The notes beneath the pieces are model-generated. The model saw nothing but the letters and a program-made list of their open reading frames with translations. It was not told the DNA's origin and did not search any database. Source: an uncultured Kiritimatiellota bacterium (GTDB lineage: Bacteria > Verrucomicrobiota > Kiritimatiellia > RFP12 > DVOR01). Taken from it: a DNA stretch of 64,000 nucleotides. The stretch covers positions 1 to 64,000 of the forward strand of contig CALXOF010000003.1 of the NCBI GenBank assembly GCA_944389945.1. Direction: 5' to 3'. Of the stretch, positions 1-8,143 are shown piece after piece. Position numbers and translations under genes: made by a program. Numbering within the stretch: the stretch's first letter is position 1; each line of letters opens with the position of its first letter.

Positions 1-413
1 TCTGAAAGGAAAGACCGCAAATGAAGCTTTTTCAGCTGCTGCCTAAAAAATTGTACGATTTCGCTTGCAATCTACCTCTGGGGCGTTCCAACGCCCCAGA
101 GAACAGAGAACGGAGAACAGAAAACAGAGCGTGCAGGCGCGAAGCGCCAAACCTTCCACGGCTACAGATCCACGGCTACAGAGACGCCCCTGCGGGGCGA
201 CAAAGTGACTGCTATACAAAACGGCATCAGTCGCCGTCCTAGTGTCCTATCCGTCTTATATGTCCTATGCGTCCTACCGCGAAACCTTCGGGCGTTTCGC
301 GGAAGACAAGAAACGCAAGGGATGGGCACGGTAGTGAGGCGCAACGCGCCGAACGGTGAAGTGCCCAGGCCCTTGCGTTCCTTTGGTGTCTTCGTGGAAA
401 TGGGTCAGCGAAC
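1..413. repeat. Intergenic repeat mosaic
   Basis: I see no credible gene here. In order the stretch holds a GGGGCGTTCCAACGCCCC hairpin (about 78-98), a run of 7-bp units of the form GARAACR (about 98-128), and a run of 9-bp units related to TCCTATATG (about 244-282). It ends with a cruciform module at 315-400. There GCAAGGG (315-321) pairs with CCCTTGC (370-376), GGGCAC pairs with GTGCCC, and an inner GGCGC/GCGCC hairpin sits between them. The same modules recur in most long intergenic gaps of the window. Confidence 0.75.
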
Positions 414-968
414 TCAGTCCCACCAAGTGTCGCGCTCACGCTCGAAGTCAATGATGGCACGAGTGGCGGCGTTCACGGTGAATTCGTACTTGTACTTGTT
501 CGCGGTGAACTCGAGCTCCCACTGCGGGACGCCGTCGTCAATCTCGAACTTGGCACGATAGCGGCTGATCTGGCCCTCGGCGAGACCGGCCTGCGCAAGG
601 GCGATGGCCTTGGCCTCCGCTTCGGAGATGTTGCCGGCGGGCGCGGCGGGCACGGTCACGACAGGCTGAGCCGGGACGACGGGCGCGGCGGGCACGGTGA
701 AGGTGGGCAAGGGCTTCTGCTCGGCCTTGAGGACGGCGCCGGTGTTGGCGTCGATCTCGTAGTCGAACTTGGCCTTGCCGTTGTGGAAGGAGACGTCATA
801 GACCGCGCGGCCGTCGTCGTAATCGGGGGTCACGAGGAGGGCGTTGGCGGGGAGATCGGCGACGCCGGCATGCTTGAGGGCAGCCTGGGCGGCGGCGTTC
901 TGGTCGATGGCCGCGGCGGCGATACCAGCGGCGAATGCGGCTCCGAGGAGCAGGGTCTCTTTCTTCAT
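414..968 (-). CDS. Secreted PepSY-domain protein
   Basis: A 184-residue protein with an N-terminal signal peptide (MKKETLLLGAAFAAGIAAAA). Two PepSY-like modules follow, around residues 20-85 and 115-184. Each has the helix-then-strand pattern ending in 'Y.F.V...T..I..' (for example YEFTVNAATRAIIDFERE). A Pro/Ala/Val-rich linker (about 85-112) joins them. PepSY domains are found in secreted protease-inhibitory or metal-stress proteins, but no partner is encoded nearby and the specific function is unknown. An in-frame ATG with an upstream AAAGGA supports the start. It stands alone between repeat arrays. Confidence 0.8.
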   Translation of the reverse strand: MKKETLLLGAAFAAGIAAAAIDQNAAAQAALKHAGVADLPANALLVTPDYDDGRAVYDVSFHNGKAKFDYEIDANTGAVLKAEQKPLPTFTVPAAPVVPAQPVVTVPAAPAGNISEAEAKAIALAQAGLAEGQISRYRAKFEIDDGVPQWELEFTANKYKYEFTVNAATRAIIDFERERDTWWD

Positions 969-1800
969 CTGTGCGGTCCTTTCGGTTGATTCTCGTGCTT
1001 GCGAATTGGAACCATTTTAACATAGATAAGCCCCACACGGAAGAAAAAGTCACCCCCTGTGTCCTTTGGTAGGCGGGGCGCTGACGCGCCCCGCCTACCA
1101 AAGGAGAACGGAAAACGGAGAACGGAACGCCCCTGCGGGGCGACGGGCGAAGCCGTAGACAAGGTTGCCCCGTCCCAATGGTCCTACCGCGTCGACTCCT
1201 GGTACGTCGCAGACGTGCCTGTGGTGCAGGGGAGATTGGAAGCTTGGAAGTTTAGAGGCTTGGAGGCTTGGCTTTCCTTGTACAGCGCTTTATTTGTCGC
1301 CCGTAAGGGCGCTCCTGCTCCTCCTGCTGCGTGCCAGTTGGCACGTTGCAGACGTGCCGGGGGTGCAGGGAGAACTTCTCCCTGCCGGGGCGTGGGGCAG
1401 CGCCCCACACCTTCCAATCAGATAAATACCCTTTGTGTACTTTGTGATTCTTTGTGCTCTTTGTGGTAAAGATATTTTGGCAGTCCTGTGTGCGCTAGCA
1501 CGCCCTAAATCTGCTCAAAATCTGCGAGATACCGCAAGGTCTTCCTAGCGAAGCGACGGAACATCTGCGGTTCCCCACACTGGCAGTCTCAGTGGAAGTT
1601 TGGATGTTTAGAGGCTTGGAGACTTGGCTTTTTCACAACGGCTTCCTTCGTCGCCCCGTAGGGGCGCTCCGTTCTCTGTTCTCCGTTCTCCGGGGCGCAG
1701 TAGCGCCCCACCATCGCCGCCGTAGGCGGCAACCCGGGAGTCAACCTCTGGAGCTCTCCAAGCTTCCAAACTTCCAAGCTTCCAAACTTCCCTTCATTGA
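969..1800. repeat. Intergenic repeat mosaic
   Basis: No credible gene. Modules seen: GGGGCGCTGACGCGCCCC hairpins near 1075-1092; GARAACR runs near 1103-1128 and 1676-1695; 8-bp TTGGARGY runs near 1236-1275, 1590-1630 and, reversed, 1755-1795; and the three-hairpin module at 1338-1411. The last has arms GGCACG/CGTGCC, GCAGGGAG/CTCCCTGC and GTGGGGC/GCCCCAC. It is followed by a 9-bp-period TTTGTG run at about 1430-1470. Confidence 0.75.
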
Positions 1801-1802
1801 TG

Positions 1803-1835
1803 TGCTATACTATGCGTAATCCGTTTAGCAAGGAG
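1803..1835 (+). promoter_or_regulatory. Extended -10 promoter and SD of the rpiB-glyA fusion gene
   Basis: TGCTATACT gives an extended -10 (TGn + TATACT, 1806-1811). No good -35 is visible because the 8-bp repeat abuts it. AAGGAG at 1830-1835 is a strong ribosome binding site six bases before the ATG at 1842, which fixes the start of the fusion protein. Confidence 0.6.
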
Positions 1836-1841
1836 ATCTGA

Positions 1842-3527
1842 ATGAGCACGATTGCGATTGGGTGCGACCACGCCGGCGTGGCATTGAAGGCCAAACTTGT
1901 CGAGTTCCTAAAGGGGCGCGGCTGTGAGGTGCTCGACGTGGGATCGTTCGACGCGTCCGCACCGGATGATTACACCGATTTCGCCGTCCCTGTGTGTGAG
2001 GCGGTTCTGGAGGGACAGGCCGAGCGCGGTGTGCTGTTGTGCACCACCGGCATCGGCATGAGCATCATTGCGAACCGTTTCACCGGCATCCGCGCGGCCA
2101 TCGTGACGGATGAGGCGGTGGCGAAGCTGTCCCGCGAGCACAACGACGCGAACGTCTTTGTCCTCTCCGCGCGCGCCCTTGACGGTCAGGCCGCCGTGCG
2201 CGCCCTGGCGACGTGGCTGGACACGCCCTTCTCCGGCGCCGAGCGCCATGTCCGCCGCCTGGCAAAGTGCGACCGCGCGGGACGTCTGGCCGAGGCCTCT
2301 CTCTTGGCGAAGGTCGACCCGGAGGTGCATGCGGCCATTGTGGCACAGATTCATCAGGAAGACGAAACCATCAACCTGATCGCCTCCGAGAACTACACCT
2401 CCCCGGCCGTCCGCGAGGCCCAGGGTTCCGTCCTCACCAACAAGTACGCCGAGGGTTATCCGGGCAAGCGCTTCTACAACGGTTGCCTGCCGGTGGACGC
2501 GGTGGAGACGCTGGCCATCGAGCGCGTGAAGCAGCTCTTCGGCGCCGAGGCCGCCAACGTGCAGCCCCACTGCGGCAGCGCGGCGAACATGGCAATCTAC
2601 AACGCCTTCCTCAAGCCCGGCGACACCATCCTCTCCATGAGCCTGGATCAGGGCGGTCACTTGAGCCACGGCTCCCCCGCCAACTTCTCCGGCAAGCTCT
2701 ACAACATCGTCCCCTACACGGTGGACAAGGAAACCGAGTGCCTGGACTACGACGCCATTGAGCGTCTGGCGCTGGAGTGCAAGCCGCGCCTTATCCTCGC
2801 CGGCGCCTCCGCCTATCCGCGCACCATCGACTTCGCGCGCTTCCGTGAGATCGCCGACAAAGTGGGTGCCTACTATATGGTAGACATGGCGCACATCGCC
2901 GGGCTCGTCGCCGGCGGTGTCCATCCCAGCCCCGTGCCTTACGCCGACTTCGTGACCTCCACGACGCACAAGACCCTGCGCGGCCCCCGCGGCGGCCTGA
3001 TCCTCTGCAAGGAGAAGTTCATCAAGGACATCAACCGCAGTGTCTTCCCCGGCCTGCAGGGCGGTCCGCTGGAGAACGTCATCGCCGCCAAGGCCGTCTG
3101 CTTCGCCGAGTGGCTCCACCGCGATGCCCACGCCTACGCCCAGCGCATCGTGGACAACGCGCAGGCCCTCGCCGCGGCCCTCACCGAGGCTGGCTTCCGC
3201 TTGGTCTCCGGCGGCACGGACAACCACCTCTTCCTGGTGGACGTGAAGGCCGCCGGCATCACCGGCAAGGTGGCCGCCGCCGCGCTCGACGCCGCCGGCA
3301 TCGTCTGCAACAAGAACACCATCCCCTACGACACCGAAACGCCCTTCGTCACCTCCGGCATCCGCATCGGCACCGCCGCCGTCTCCACGCGCGGCATGGG
3401 CCCCGAGGAAATGCGCCAGATCGGCGCCTGGATTGCCCAGGTGCTTCGCGCCCCCGAGGACGCCGCCCTCGCCGCGCGCATCCGCACCGAGGTCAAGACG
3501 CTTGCGGCCCGTTTCCCCGTTCCCTGA
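1842..3527 (+). CDS. Ribose-5-phosphate isomerase B / serine hydroxymethyltransferase fusion
   Basis: A single 561-residue protein joins two enzymes. Residues 1 to about 145 are RpiB: the GCDHAG start, Cys67 in the [10 protein letters not shown] loop (the family catalytic Cys) and His100 in SREHNDANV (the ring-opening His). RpiB interconverts ribose-5-P and ribulose-5-P. Residues ~155-561 are a nearly full-length SHMT, which converts serine plus THF to glycine plus methylene-THF. It has [25 protein letters not shown] and the PLP lysine Lys377 in [12 protein letters not shown]. No stop or internal SD separates the domains. A GspG-like gene starts 8 bases downstream. Both activities look intact; channelling between them would be speculation. 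Confidence 0.95.
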   Translation: MSTIAIGCDHAGVALKAKLVEFLKGRGCEVLDVGSFDASAPDDYTDFAVPVCEAVLEGQAERGVLLCTTGIGMSIIANRFTGIRAAIVTDEAVAKLSREHNDANVFVLSARALDGQAAVRALATWLDTPFSGAERHVRRLAKCDRAGRLAEASLLAKVDPEVHAAIVAQIHQEDETINLIASENYTSPAVREAQGSVLTNKYAEGYPGKRFYNGCLPVDAVETLAIERVKQLFGAEAANVQPHCGSAANMAIYNAFLKPGDTILSMSLDQGGHLSHGSPANFSGKLYNIVPYTVDKETECLDYDAIERLALECKPRLILAGASAYPRTIDFARFREIADKVGAYYMVDMAHIAGLVAGGVHPSPVPYADFVTSTTHKTLRGPRGGLILCKEKFIKDINRSVFPGLQGGPLENVIAAKAVCFAEWLHRDAHAYAQRIVDNAQALAAALTEAGFRLVSGGTDNHLFLVDVKAAGITGKVAAAALDAAGIVCNKNTIPYDTETPFVTSGIRIGTAAVSTRGMGPEEMRQIGAWIAQVLRAPEDAALAARIRTEVKTLAARFPVP

Positions 3528-3535
3528 GCCCAGCC

Positions 3536-3973
3536 ATGGAAGTCCCCAGCAAGAAGACCAGTGTCATCGTCAGCGCCCTCATGGTGGTCGCCGCCCTCGC
3601 AGGCGTCGGCATCGGCCTCTTGTGCGGGAACTTCGGCATCAAGCCGCCGGGCGAAGCGGCCACCGACACCGCGGAGGTCGCCCCCGGCGAGGAATTCCTT
3701 ACGCCGGATCCGGAGAACATTGACATGGGGCAGGTCGCCATCACACGCAACCGCTTGATGCGCGTCCGTTCCGCCATCGAGGATTATGCCCTCGGGAACG
3801 GCGGTTGCGCCCCGGCCTCCCTGCAAATCTTGGTGGACGAGGAAATCCTGGGCGCCAAGGCGCTCATGGATGCCTGGGGCCGCACCATCCAATACACGCC
3901 TAAGGGCAAAGGCTACAGTCTGCGTTCCTTGGGCCCGGACGGTGTGCCCTCGGCGGACGATGTGACCCCCTGA
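3536..3973 (+). CDS. GspG-like (type II secretion pseudopilin C-domain) membrane-anchored protein
   Basis: 145 residues. A hydrophobic segment (about residues 10-28, SVIVSALMVVAALAGVGIGL) anchors a soluble domain. The region from LMRVRSAIEDYALGNGG through ALMDAWGRTIQYTPKGKGYS to SLGPDGVPSADDV matches the major pseudopilin GspG C-terminal pattern ('DPWG..Y.Y......Y.l.SlG.DG......DI'). The N-terminus lacks the classical prepilin peptidase motif (G-FTLIE), so it is probably a GspG-like accessory protein rather than a standard pilin. It lies 8 bases after the fusion gene and 1 base before the phosphatase-like gene, so it is likely co-transcribed. Confidence 0.7.
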   Translation: MEVPSKKTSVIVSALMVVAALAGVGIGLLCGNFGIKPPGEAATDTAEVAPGEEFLTPDPENIDMGQVAITRNRLMRVRSAIEDYALGNGGCAPASLQILVDEEILGAKALMDAWGRTIQYTPKGKGYSLRSLGPDGVPSADDVTP

Positions 3974-3974
3974 C

Positions 3975-5210
3975 ATGCGCAAGCTTCTGGTCCTCAGCGT
4001 TGCCGCGTTGGGTGCCGACCTGCTCCATCGGGCCGGGGTGGAGCGCCTGGCCGGGATGCCCGTGCGCCCCGTCGCGCCGGTCTCGCCCGCGGTCACCTGC
4101 GTGGCCCAGGCCACGCTCCGCACCGCCCTCCCGCCCGAAGAACACGGCATCCCCTCCAACGGCCTCTACCTGCGCGACACCTTCCAAACGCAATTCTGGT
4201 GCCAGTCGTCGCGACTTGTCCGGGGTCCGCGCATTTGGGAGCCCTTCCGCGCCAAAGGCGGCCGCGTGGGCGTCTACTTCTTCCAGCAATCCCTTGGCGA
4301 GGACGTCGAGGAGTTGGTCTCCCCCGCGCCCATCCACACGCACGGCGGCGGCATGATTATGGCCACCTACCAGAAGCCCACGCGCGTGCTGGGATGCGAC
4401 AACCCCGTCAAGCTCTGGCGTTATTGGGGCCCCCTAGCCCACCCGAAGGTCGGCCGCGACATCGCCTCCGCCCTGGCCGGGCGCATCGCTCGCGGCGACG
4501 CCCCCGAGCTGATGTTCGTCTATCTCCCCACCCTCGACTACCAACTGCAGCGCCACGGCACGCGCCACCCCAAGGTCGAGGCCTCGGTCCGCGAACTCGT
4601 CGCGCAGGTCGACCTATTGACCGCCGCCGCCCGCGCGCAGGGCTATGCGTTGCTCATCCTCGGTGACTACGCCATCACCGACGTCACCGGCACGGTCGCC
4701 TTCCCCAACCGCGTCCTGCGACAGGCCGGACTCTTCGCCACGCGCCCAGTCCGCGCCATGCGCTATCCCGACCTCTACCAGACCCGCGCCCTGGCCCTCT
4801 GCGACCACCAGGTCGCCCCGGTCTACTGCGCCGACCCCGCGGCCAAGGAGGAGGCCCGCCGCCTTCTCGCCGCCCTCCCCGAGGTCGAGACCGTCCGCGA
4901 AGGCATCGCCGGTGCCGATTTGGAACTCATCGCCAAGCCCGGCTGTTGGTTCGCCTGGCCGTGGTGGGACGACCCGCGCGAGGCCCCTGACTACGCCACC
5001 CACGTCGACATCCACAACAAACCCGGCTTCGACCCCTGCGAACTCTTCTTTGGCGCCAATCCCTTCCATTGCTCGGCCGACGTCACCCGCATCCGCGGCA
5101 CCCATGGCCGCGCCGACGCACCCGTTGCCTGCGCCACCAACCTCCCCCTCGGCGACGCCCCCGACACCCTCTCCCTGACCCGCTCCCTCGCCGCCCTTTT
5201 GGACGGCTAA
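3975..5210 (+). CDS. Alkaline-phosphatase-superfamily phosphodiesterase/pyrophosphatase-like protein
   Basis: 411 residues. The layout resembles type I phosphodiesterase/nucleotide pyrophosphatase proteins. It has an N-terminal beta strand (KLLVLSVAALGADLL), a region with a possible nucleophile Thr (SPAVTCVAQATLRTALPPEEHGIPSNG), a YLPTLDYQLQRHG metal-site-like motif, LILGDYAIT in place of the usual SDHGM, and a C-terminal HVDIHNKPG motif with candidate His ligands. The degenerate GDYA leaves the substrate uncertain. There is no signal peptide of normal form. It is the last gene of the run that starts at 1842. Confidence 0.65.
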   Translation: MRKLLVLSVAALGADLLHRAGVERLAGMPVRPVAPVSPAVTCVAQATLRTALPPEEHGIPSNGLYLRDTFQTQFWCQSSRLVRGPRIWEPFRAKGGRVGVYFFQQSLGEDVEELVSPAPIHTHGGGMIMATYQKPTRVLGCDNPVKLWRYWGPLAHPKVGRDIASALAGRIARGDAPELMFVYLPTLDYQLQRHGTRHPKVEASVRELVAQVDLLTAAARAQGYALLILGDYAITDVTGTVAFPNRVLRQAGLFATRPVRAMRYPDLYQTRALALCDHQVAPVYCADPAAKEEARRLLAALPEVETVREGIAGADLELIAKPGCWFAWPWWDDPREAPDYATHVDIHNKPGFDPCELFFGANPFHCSADVTRIRGTHGRADAPVACATNLPLGDAPDTLSLTRSLAALLDG

Positions 5211-5945
5211 CGTCGCCCGAAGAACGGAGCGCGCGACGAGCGCGCGACCGGCGAAGGCGCTGGGAGAGTGTGGGAGGTTTACCCTGCGGGGCCGACACGA
5301 AGGTTCACGAAGGACCACAAAGATACACGAAGCACGATGCAAGGGGAACCGCAGATTACGGAGGACACAGAGGAGCACAGAGAGGACAGAGGGACACAGA
5401 GGGGGGCGGCGTGCTAGCGCACGCAGGACTGCCAGTGTGTCTTTAGAAATCACAAAGGACACCGTGCAGGCGCGAAGCGACAAACCTTCCACGGCTAAGG
5501 ACACAAAGAGCACGACGCAGGGAGCGGGCCGTGCGTGCGCGCAAGGCGCACGTCCGGCCCGAGGGCCTGAAGGGGCATGGCGGGCTTCGCACGCCATGCT
5601 TTGGTTTGGGGGAGTCCTCCGGCGAAGCCGCCGTCCTATATGTCCTATACGTCCTATATGTCCTACCGCGCTGTCCTTCTGGCACGTCGCAGACGTGCCG
5701 GGGGTGCAGGGAGAACTTCTCCCTGCCGGGGCGTGGGGCAGCGCCCCACACCTTCCAATCAGCTAATCAGCTAAAATTCTTTGTGGTAAATCCACACTGA
5801 CAGTCCTGCCGGCGGCAGCCGGCCCCTAATCGGCTTTAATCTGCGTAATCGGCGGTTCCCTATTCTGGCAGTCTAGCGTGCGCTAGCACGCCCTTAATCT
5901 GCTCGAAATCTGCGAAATCTGCGGTTCCCTTTATCCAAGCTTCTC
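5211..5945. repeat. Intergenic repeat mosaic
   Basis: No gene recognised in 735 bases. It contains CACAAAG-type 9-bp runs (about 5300-5345 and 5448-5510), a TCCTATATG/TCCTATACG 9-bp run (5632-5670), the complete three-hairpin module (5681-5751), GCTAATCAG repeats, and several copies of the 'GCAGATT' plus CTGCCAG module. Those carry GCCGGC or GTGCTAGCGCAC palindromes. Confidence 0.75.
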
Positions 5946-7280
5946 TTAGGACTCCGCCTTCTTGGCCTTAAGCCAAGCAAGGCGTTTGGCGATGGTCTCC
6001 TCATAGCCCGTGGGTTTGGGACGATAGTAGGTCTTAGGAACGGTAAGATAAGCTTGAGCGACGGCAGTGGCGGCGAAGTCATGCGGATACTTATAAGCCG
6101 GAGCCTCCGCCTTGCCCTCCGCCTTGACGTGGACATTCTTGAGGTGCTCTGGGACCGGCTGGACGCGCCCGGAGCGGACATCGGCGGCGGCCTCGTCCAG
6201 CGCGAGGTAGGCAGCGTTGGACTTCGGGGCGGAGGCGAGATAGGTGGTGGCCTGGGCAAGGTTGATTCGTGCCTCAGGCATGCCCACGAACTCGACCGCC
6301 TGCATGGCCGCCACGGCGATAGTCAGACCGCGCGGGTCGGCGTTACCGATGTCCTCCGAGGCAGAGATGACGAGCCGCCGCGCGATGAAACGGGGGTCCT
6401 CGCCGCCCTCGAGCATCTTGGCGAGCCAATAGACCGCCGCGTCGGGATCGGAGCCGCGGATGGACTTGATAAAGGCGGAGATGGTGTCGTAGTGCTGGTC
6501 CTCGTCCTTGTCATAGGCGATGACGCGGCGCTGGACGCATTCGGCCATGACCTCAGGCGTGACGACGATGCGGCCGTCATCCCCGGGCGAGGTGGAGCGC
6601 ACGGCGATTTCCAGCGCCGTGAGCGCGCGGCGGGCATCGCCGTCGCAAACCTGCGCCAAGAAGTCCGCAGCCTCGGGCTCGAGCACGGCGTTCGCGTCGC
6701 CCAGGCCGCGCTCGCGGTCGGCAAGGGCCCGAGCCAGGACAGTCTTGATGGCCGCCGCGTCAAGCGCGTGGAGCTCGAAGACGAGCGAGCGGGAGACGAG
6801 CGGAGTGTTGATGAAGATGCCGGGATTGTGCGTGGTGGCGCCGATGAGCGTCACCGTGCCATCCTCAATATAGGGCAGAAGGACATCCTGCTGGGACTTG
6901 TTGAAACGATGGATTTCGTCCACAAAGAGGACCGTGCCGATGTGGCCGCGCACCTCGCGGGCACGCTCGCAGACGGCGCGCAACTGGGCGACATTGCTCG
7001 TGACGCCGCTCGTGCGCTCGAAACGGCGATGCGTGGTGCGGGCGATGACCTCGGCCAACGTCGTCTTGCCGGTGCCGGGCGGCCCATAGAAGATGAGGTT
7101 AGTGAAACGGTCACTCTCAATCACGCGCCGCAAGAGACGTCCCGGCGCCAACAGATGGTCCTGCCCCACGATGTCCTCGAGGGTACGCGGCCGCATCCGC
7201 GCCGGCAGCGGCCCCAACTTCGCCGGGTCCACCCGTTCGGTCTCCTGCCCCTCATCCTCACGCTCAAACAAATCATCCAT
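5946..7280 (-). CDS. rarA: RarA/MgsA replication-associated AAA+ ATPase
   Basis: 444 residues, typical for RarA, which acts at stalled replication forks with SSB. It has a Walker A GPPGTGKT at residues 66-73, a Walker B LFVDEIHRFNKSQQD, a sensor-1 region TLIGATTHNP, and the C-terminal tetramerisation domain (LAKMLEGGEDPRFIARRL, PEARINLAQATTYLA). I chose the ATG at 7280 because the family begins with a short acidic leader before RMRPRTLEDIVGQ. A TATAAT lies only 6 nt upstream of this ATG, so the mRNA may be leaderless. It stands alone between repeats. Confidence 0.93.
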   Translation of the reverse strand: MDDLFEREDEGQETERVDPAKLGPLPARMRPRTLEDIVGQDHLLAPGRLLRRVIESDRFTNLIFYGPPGTGKTTLAEVIARTTHRRFERTSGVTSNVAQLRAVCERAREVRGHIGTVLFVDEIHRFNKSQQDVLLPYIEDGTVTLIGATTHNPGIFINTPLVSRSLVFELHALDAAAIKTVLARALADRERGLGDANAVLEPEAADFLAQVCDGDARRALTALEIAVRSTSPGDDGRIVVTPEVMAECVQRRVIAYDKDEDQHYDTISAFIKSIRGSDPDAAVYWLAKMLEGGEDPRFIARRLVISASEDIGNADPRGLTIAVAAMQAVEFVGMPEARINLAQATTYLASAPKSNAAYLALDEAAADVRSGRVQPVPEHLKNVHVKAEGKAEAPAYKYPHDFAATAVAQAYLTVPKTYYRPKPTGYEETIAKRLAWLKAKKAES

Positions 7281-7286
7281 GCCTCC

Positions 7287-7295
7287 ATTATACCA
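7287..7295 (-). promoter_or_regulatory. Extended -10 promoter of rarA, 6 nt from the start codon
   Basis: On the minus strand TGGTATAAT is followed by GGAGGC and then the ATG. A transcript starting about 7 nt after the -10 would begin at or next to the start codon. The GGAGG is only one base from the ATG, too close for a normal SD. Confidence 0.5.
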
Positions 7296-7338
7296 CACGC
7301 CCCGCCAGCGCCCGATACAAATACCATATATTCCAGTA

Positions 7339-7732
7339 GTGTCCGGGGAAAATGGGGACCGCAAAGACGCAACGCTTGCAGGAAAGATGGGGTGCTAACG
7401 CCGGGCGCACGAGCGTGCGCCCTCCCGCGCCCCACTTTCCTGCGCCAAAAGGGGGTGAGGAAGCTTGGAGGCTTGGAAGCTTGGTCTTCGGGGAAGGGCT
7501 TTGCCCCACACCCCTGCGATGGAAGTTTAGAAGTTTGGAGGCTTGGAAGCTTGGTTTTGTTGGTGAGGCTTCGCCCCACACCCCTGCATCTCTCCCTCAA
7601 GCGCGAAGACGATGGGCGGGAGGGAGCGCTCAACGGGCGTTTAGCCCGCAAAGCGACCGGCGTTAGCCCATCTGGCTTCGCGCACACTGGCGTTTTCGCG
7701 GGAAATTGGTATCTGCCGATTTCCCCGGACAC
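7339..7732. mobile_element. Candidate non-autonomous element with GTGTCCGGGGAAA inverted ends
   Basis: GTGTCCGGGGAAA at 7339-7351 is exactly mirrored by TTTCCCCGGACAC at 7720-7732. The roughly 390 bases between carry no transposase, only 8-bp TTGGARGY runs, hairpins and the block that recurs at 14282-14469. Similar end sequences bound segments at 40386-40723 and 55248-55665. The structure resembles a MITE, but no target duplication is obvious, so the assignment is tentative. Confidence 0.4.
7536..7725 (+). repeat. Direct repeat, left copy flanking the hsd operon
   Basis: About 190 bases running from GGAGGCTTGGAAGCTTGG to TTGGTATCTGCCGATTT recur with few differences at 14282-14469, in the same orientation, on the other side of hsdMSR. 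The block has the palindromic GCGGGCTAAACGCCCG-like segment near 7638-7650 and no convincing reading frame. Confidence 0.85.
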
Positions 7733-7741
7733 GATTGTATA

Positions 7742-7882
7742 TATTCAGTTGTCAAAGATCAAGCGTGGGTGCTTGATGAACACACCACGCACCCTTGCCA
7801 AAGACCTGTCATTCGACTCTTCTAAATCACAGTCAACCCCACGTGCCACCGCCAGATACGCCATCTTCAAGACCTGTCATTT
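7742..7882 (-). promoter_or_regulatory. Orphan nut-like leader (hairpin plus boxA), copy A
   Basis: On the minus strand a GCGTGG...CCACGC hairpin (7763-7790) is followed by a boxA-like GATCTTTGACAACTGAATA (7742-7760). Upstream are two AATGACAGGTCT blocks 68 nt apart. The arrangement is shared with copies at 40469-40608 and, shortened, at 55737-55804. E. coli boxA is TGCTCTTTAACA. No rRNA gene or CRISPR array follows, so it may be a displaced antitermination leader. Confidence 0.5.
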
Positions 7883-7920
7883 GGAAGCAGCCCACCTTCG
7901 ACCTCTGAGCGCCTCCAGAT

Positions 7921-7950
7921 TTGGCAAGGGAGGGTGGGTTTTGCTATTCT
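7921..7950 (+). promoter_or_regulatory. Promoter of the hsdMSR operon
   Basis: TTGGCA (7921-7926), an 18-bp spacer and an extended -10 TGCTATTCT (box 7945-7950) read toward hsdM. The predicted 5' UTR to the ATG at 8144 is about 185 nt. It could be translated from an in-frame upstream GTG at 7934, but that peptide (7934-8143) does not resemble HsdM. Confidence 0.6.
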
Positions 7951-8143
7951 AATGGCACGCCATGGGAGAGCCATGGTGAATGTTGCGCTTTGCGCAAACA
8001 AGTTGCTTAGCAGAAACTTAGGAACTTTCTATCAACAGCAACGTGTTTGGCGAGGTGCGCCGTATCGGCGCGCCTTCCTTGCATGTGTTGTTGATGGGCA
8101 TCCTAAGGCCTCTGCTAAGCACGTGCAGGAAGGTGCGTTTTTT

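Noticed and set aside
1908-3227. Long minus-strand open frame opposite the RpiB-SHMT gene
   Set aside because: Antisense shadow of a well-supported gene; no family motifs.
7934-8143. N-terminal extension of HsdM from a GTG at 7934
   Set aside because: The extra 70 residues do not resemble HsdM, the GTG lies within the promoter, and the ATG at 8144 has an SD and matches the family start.
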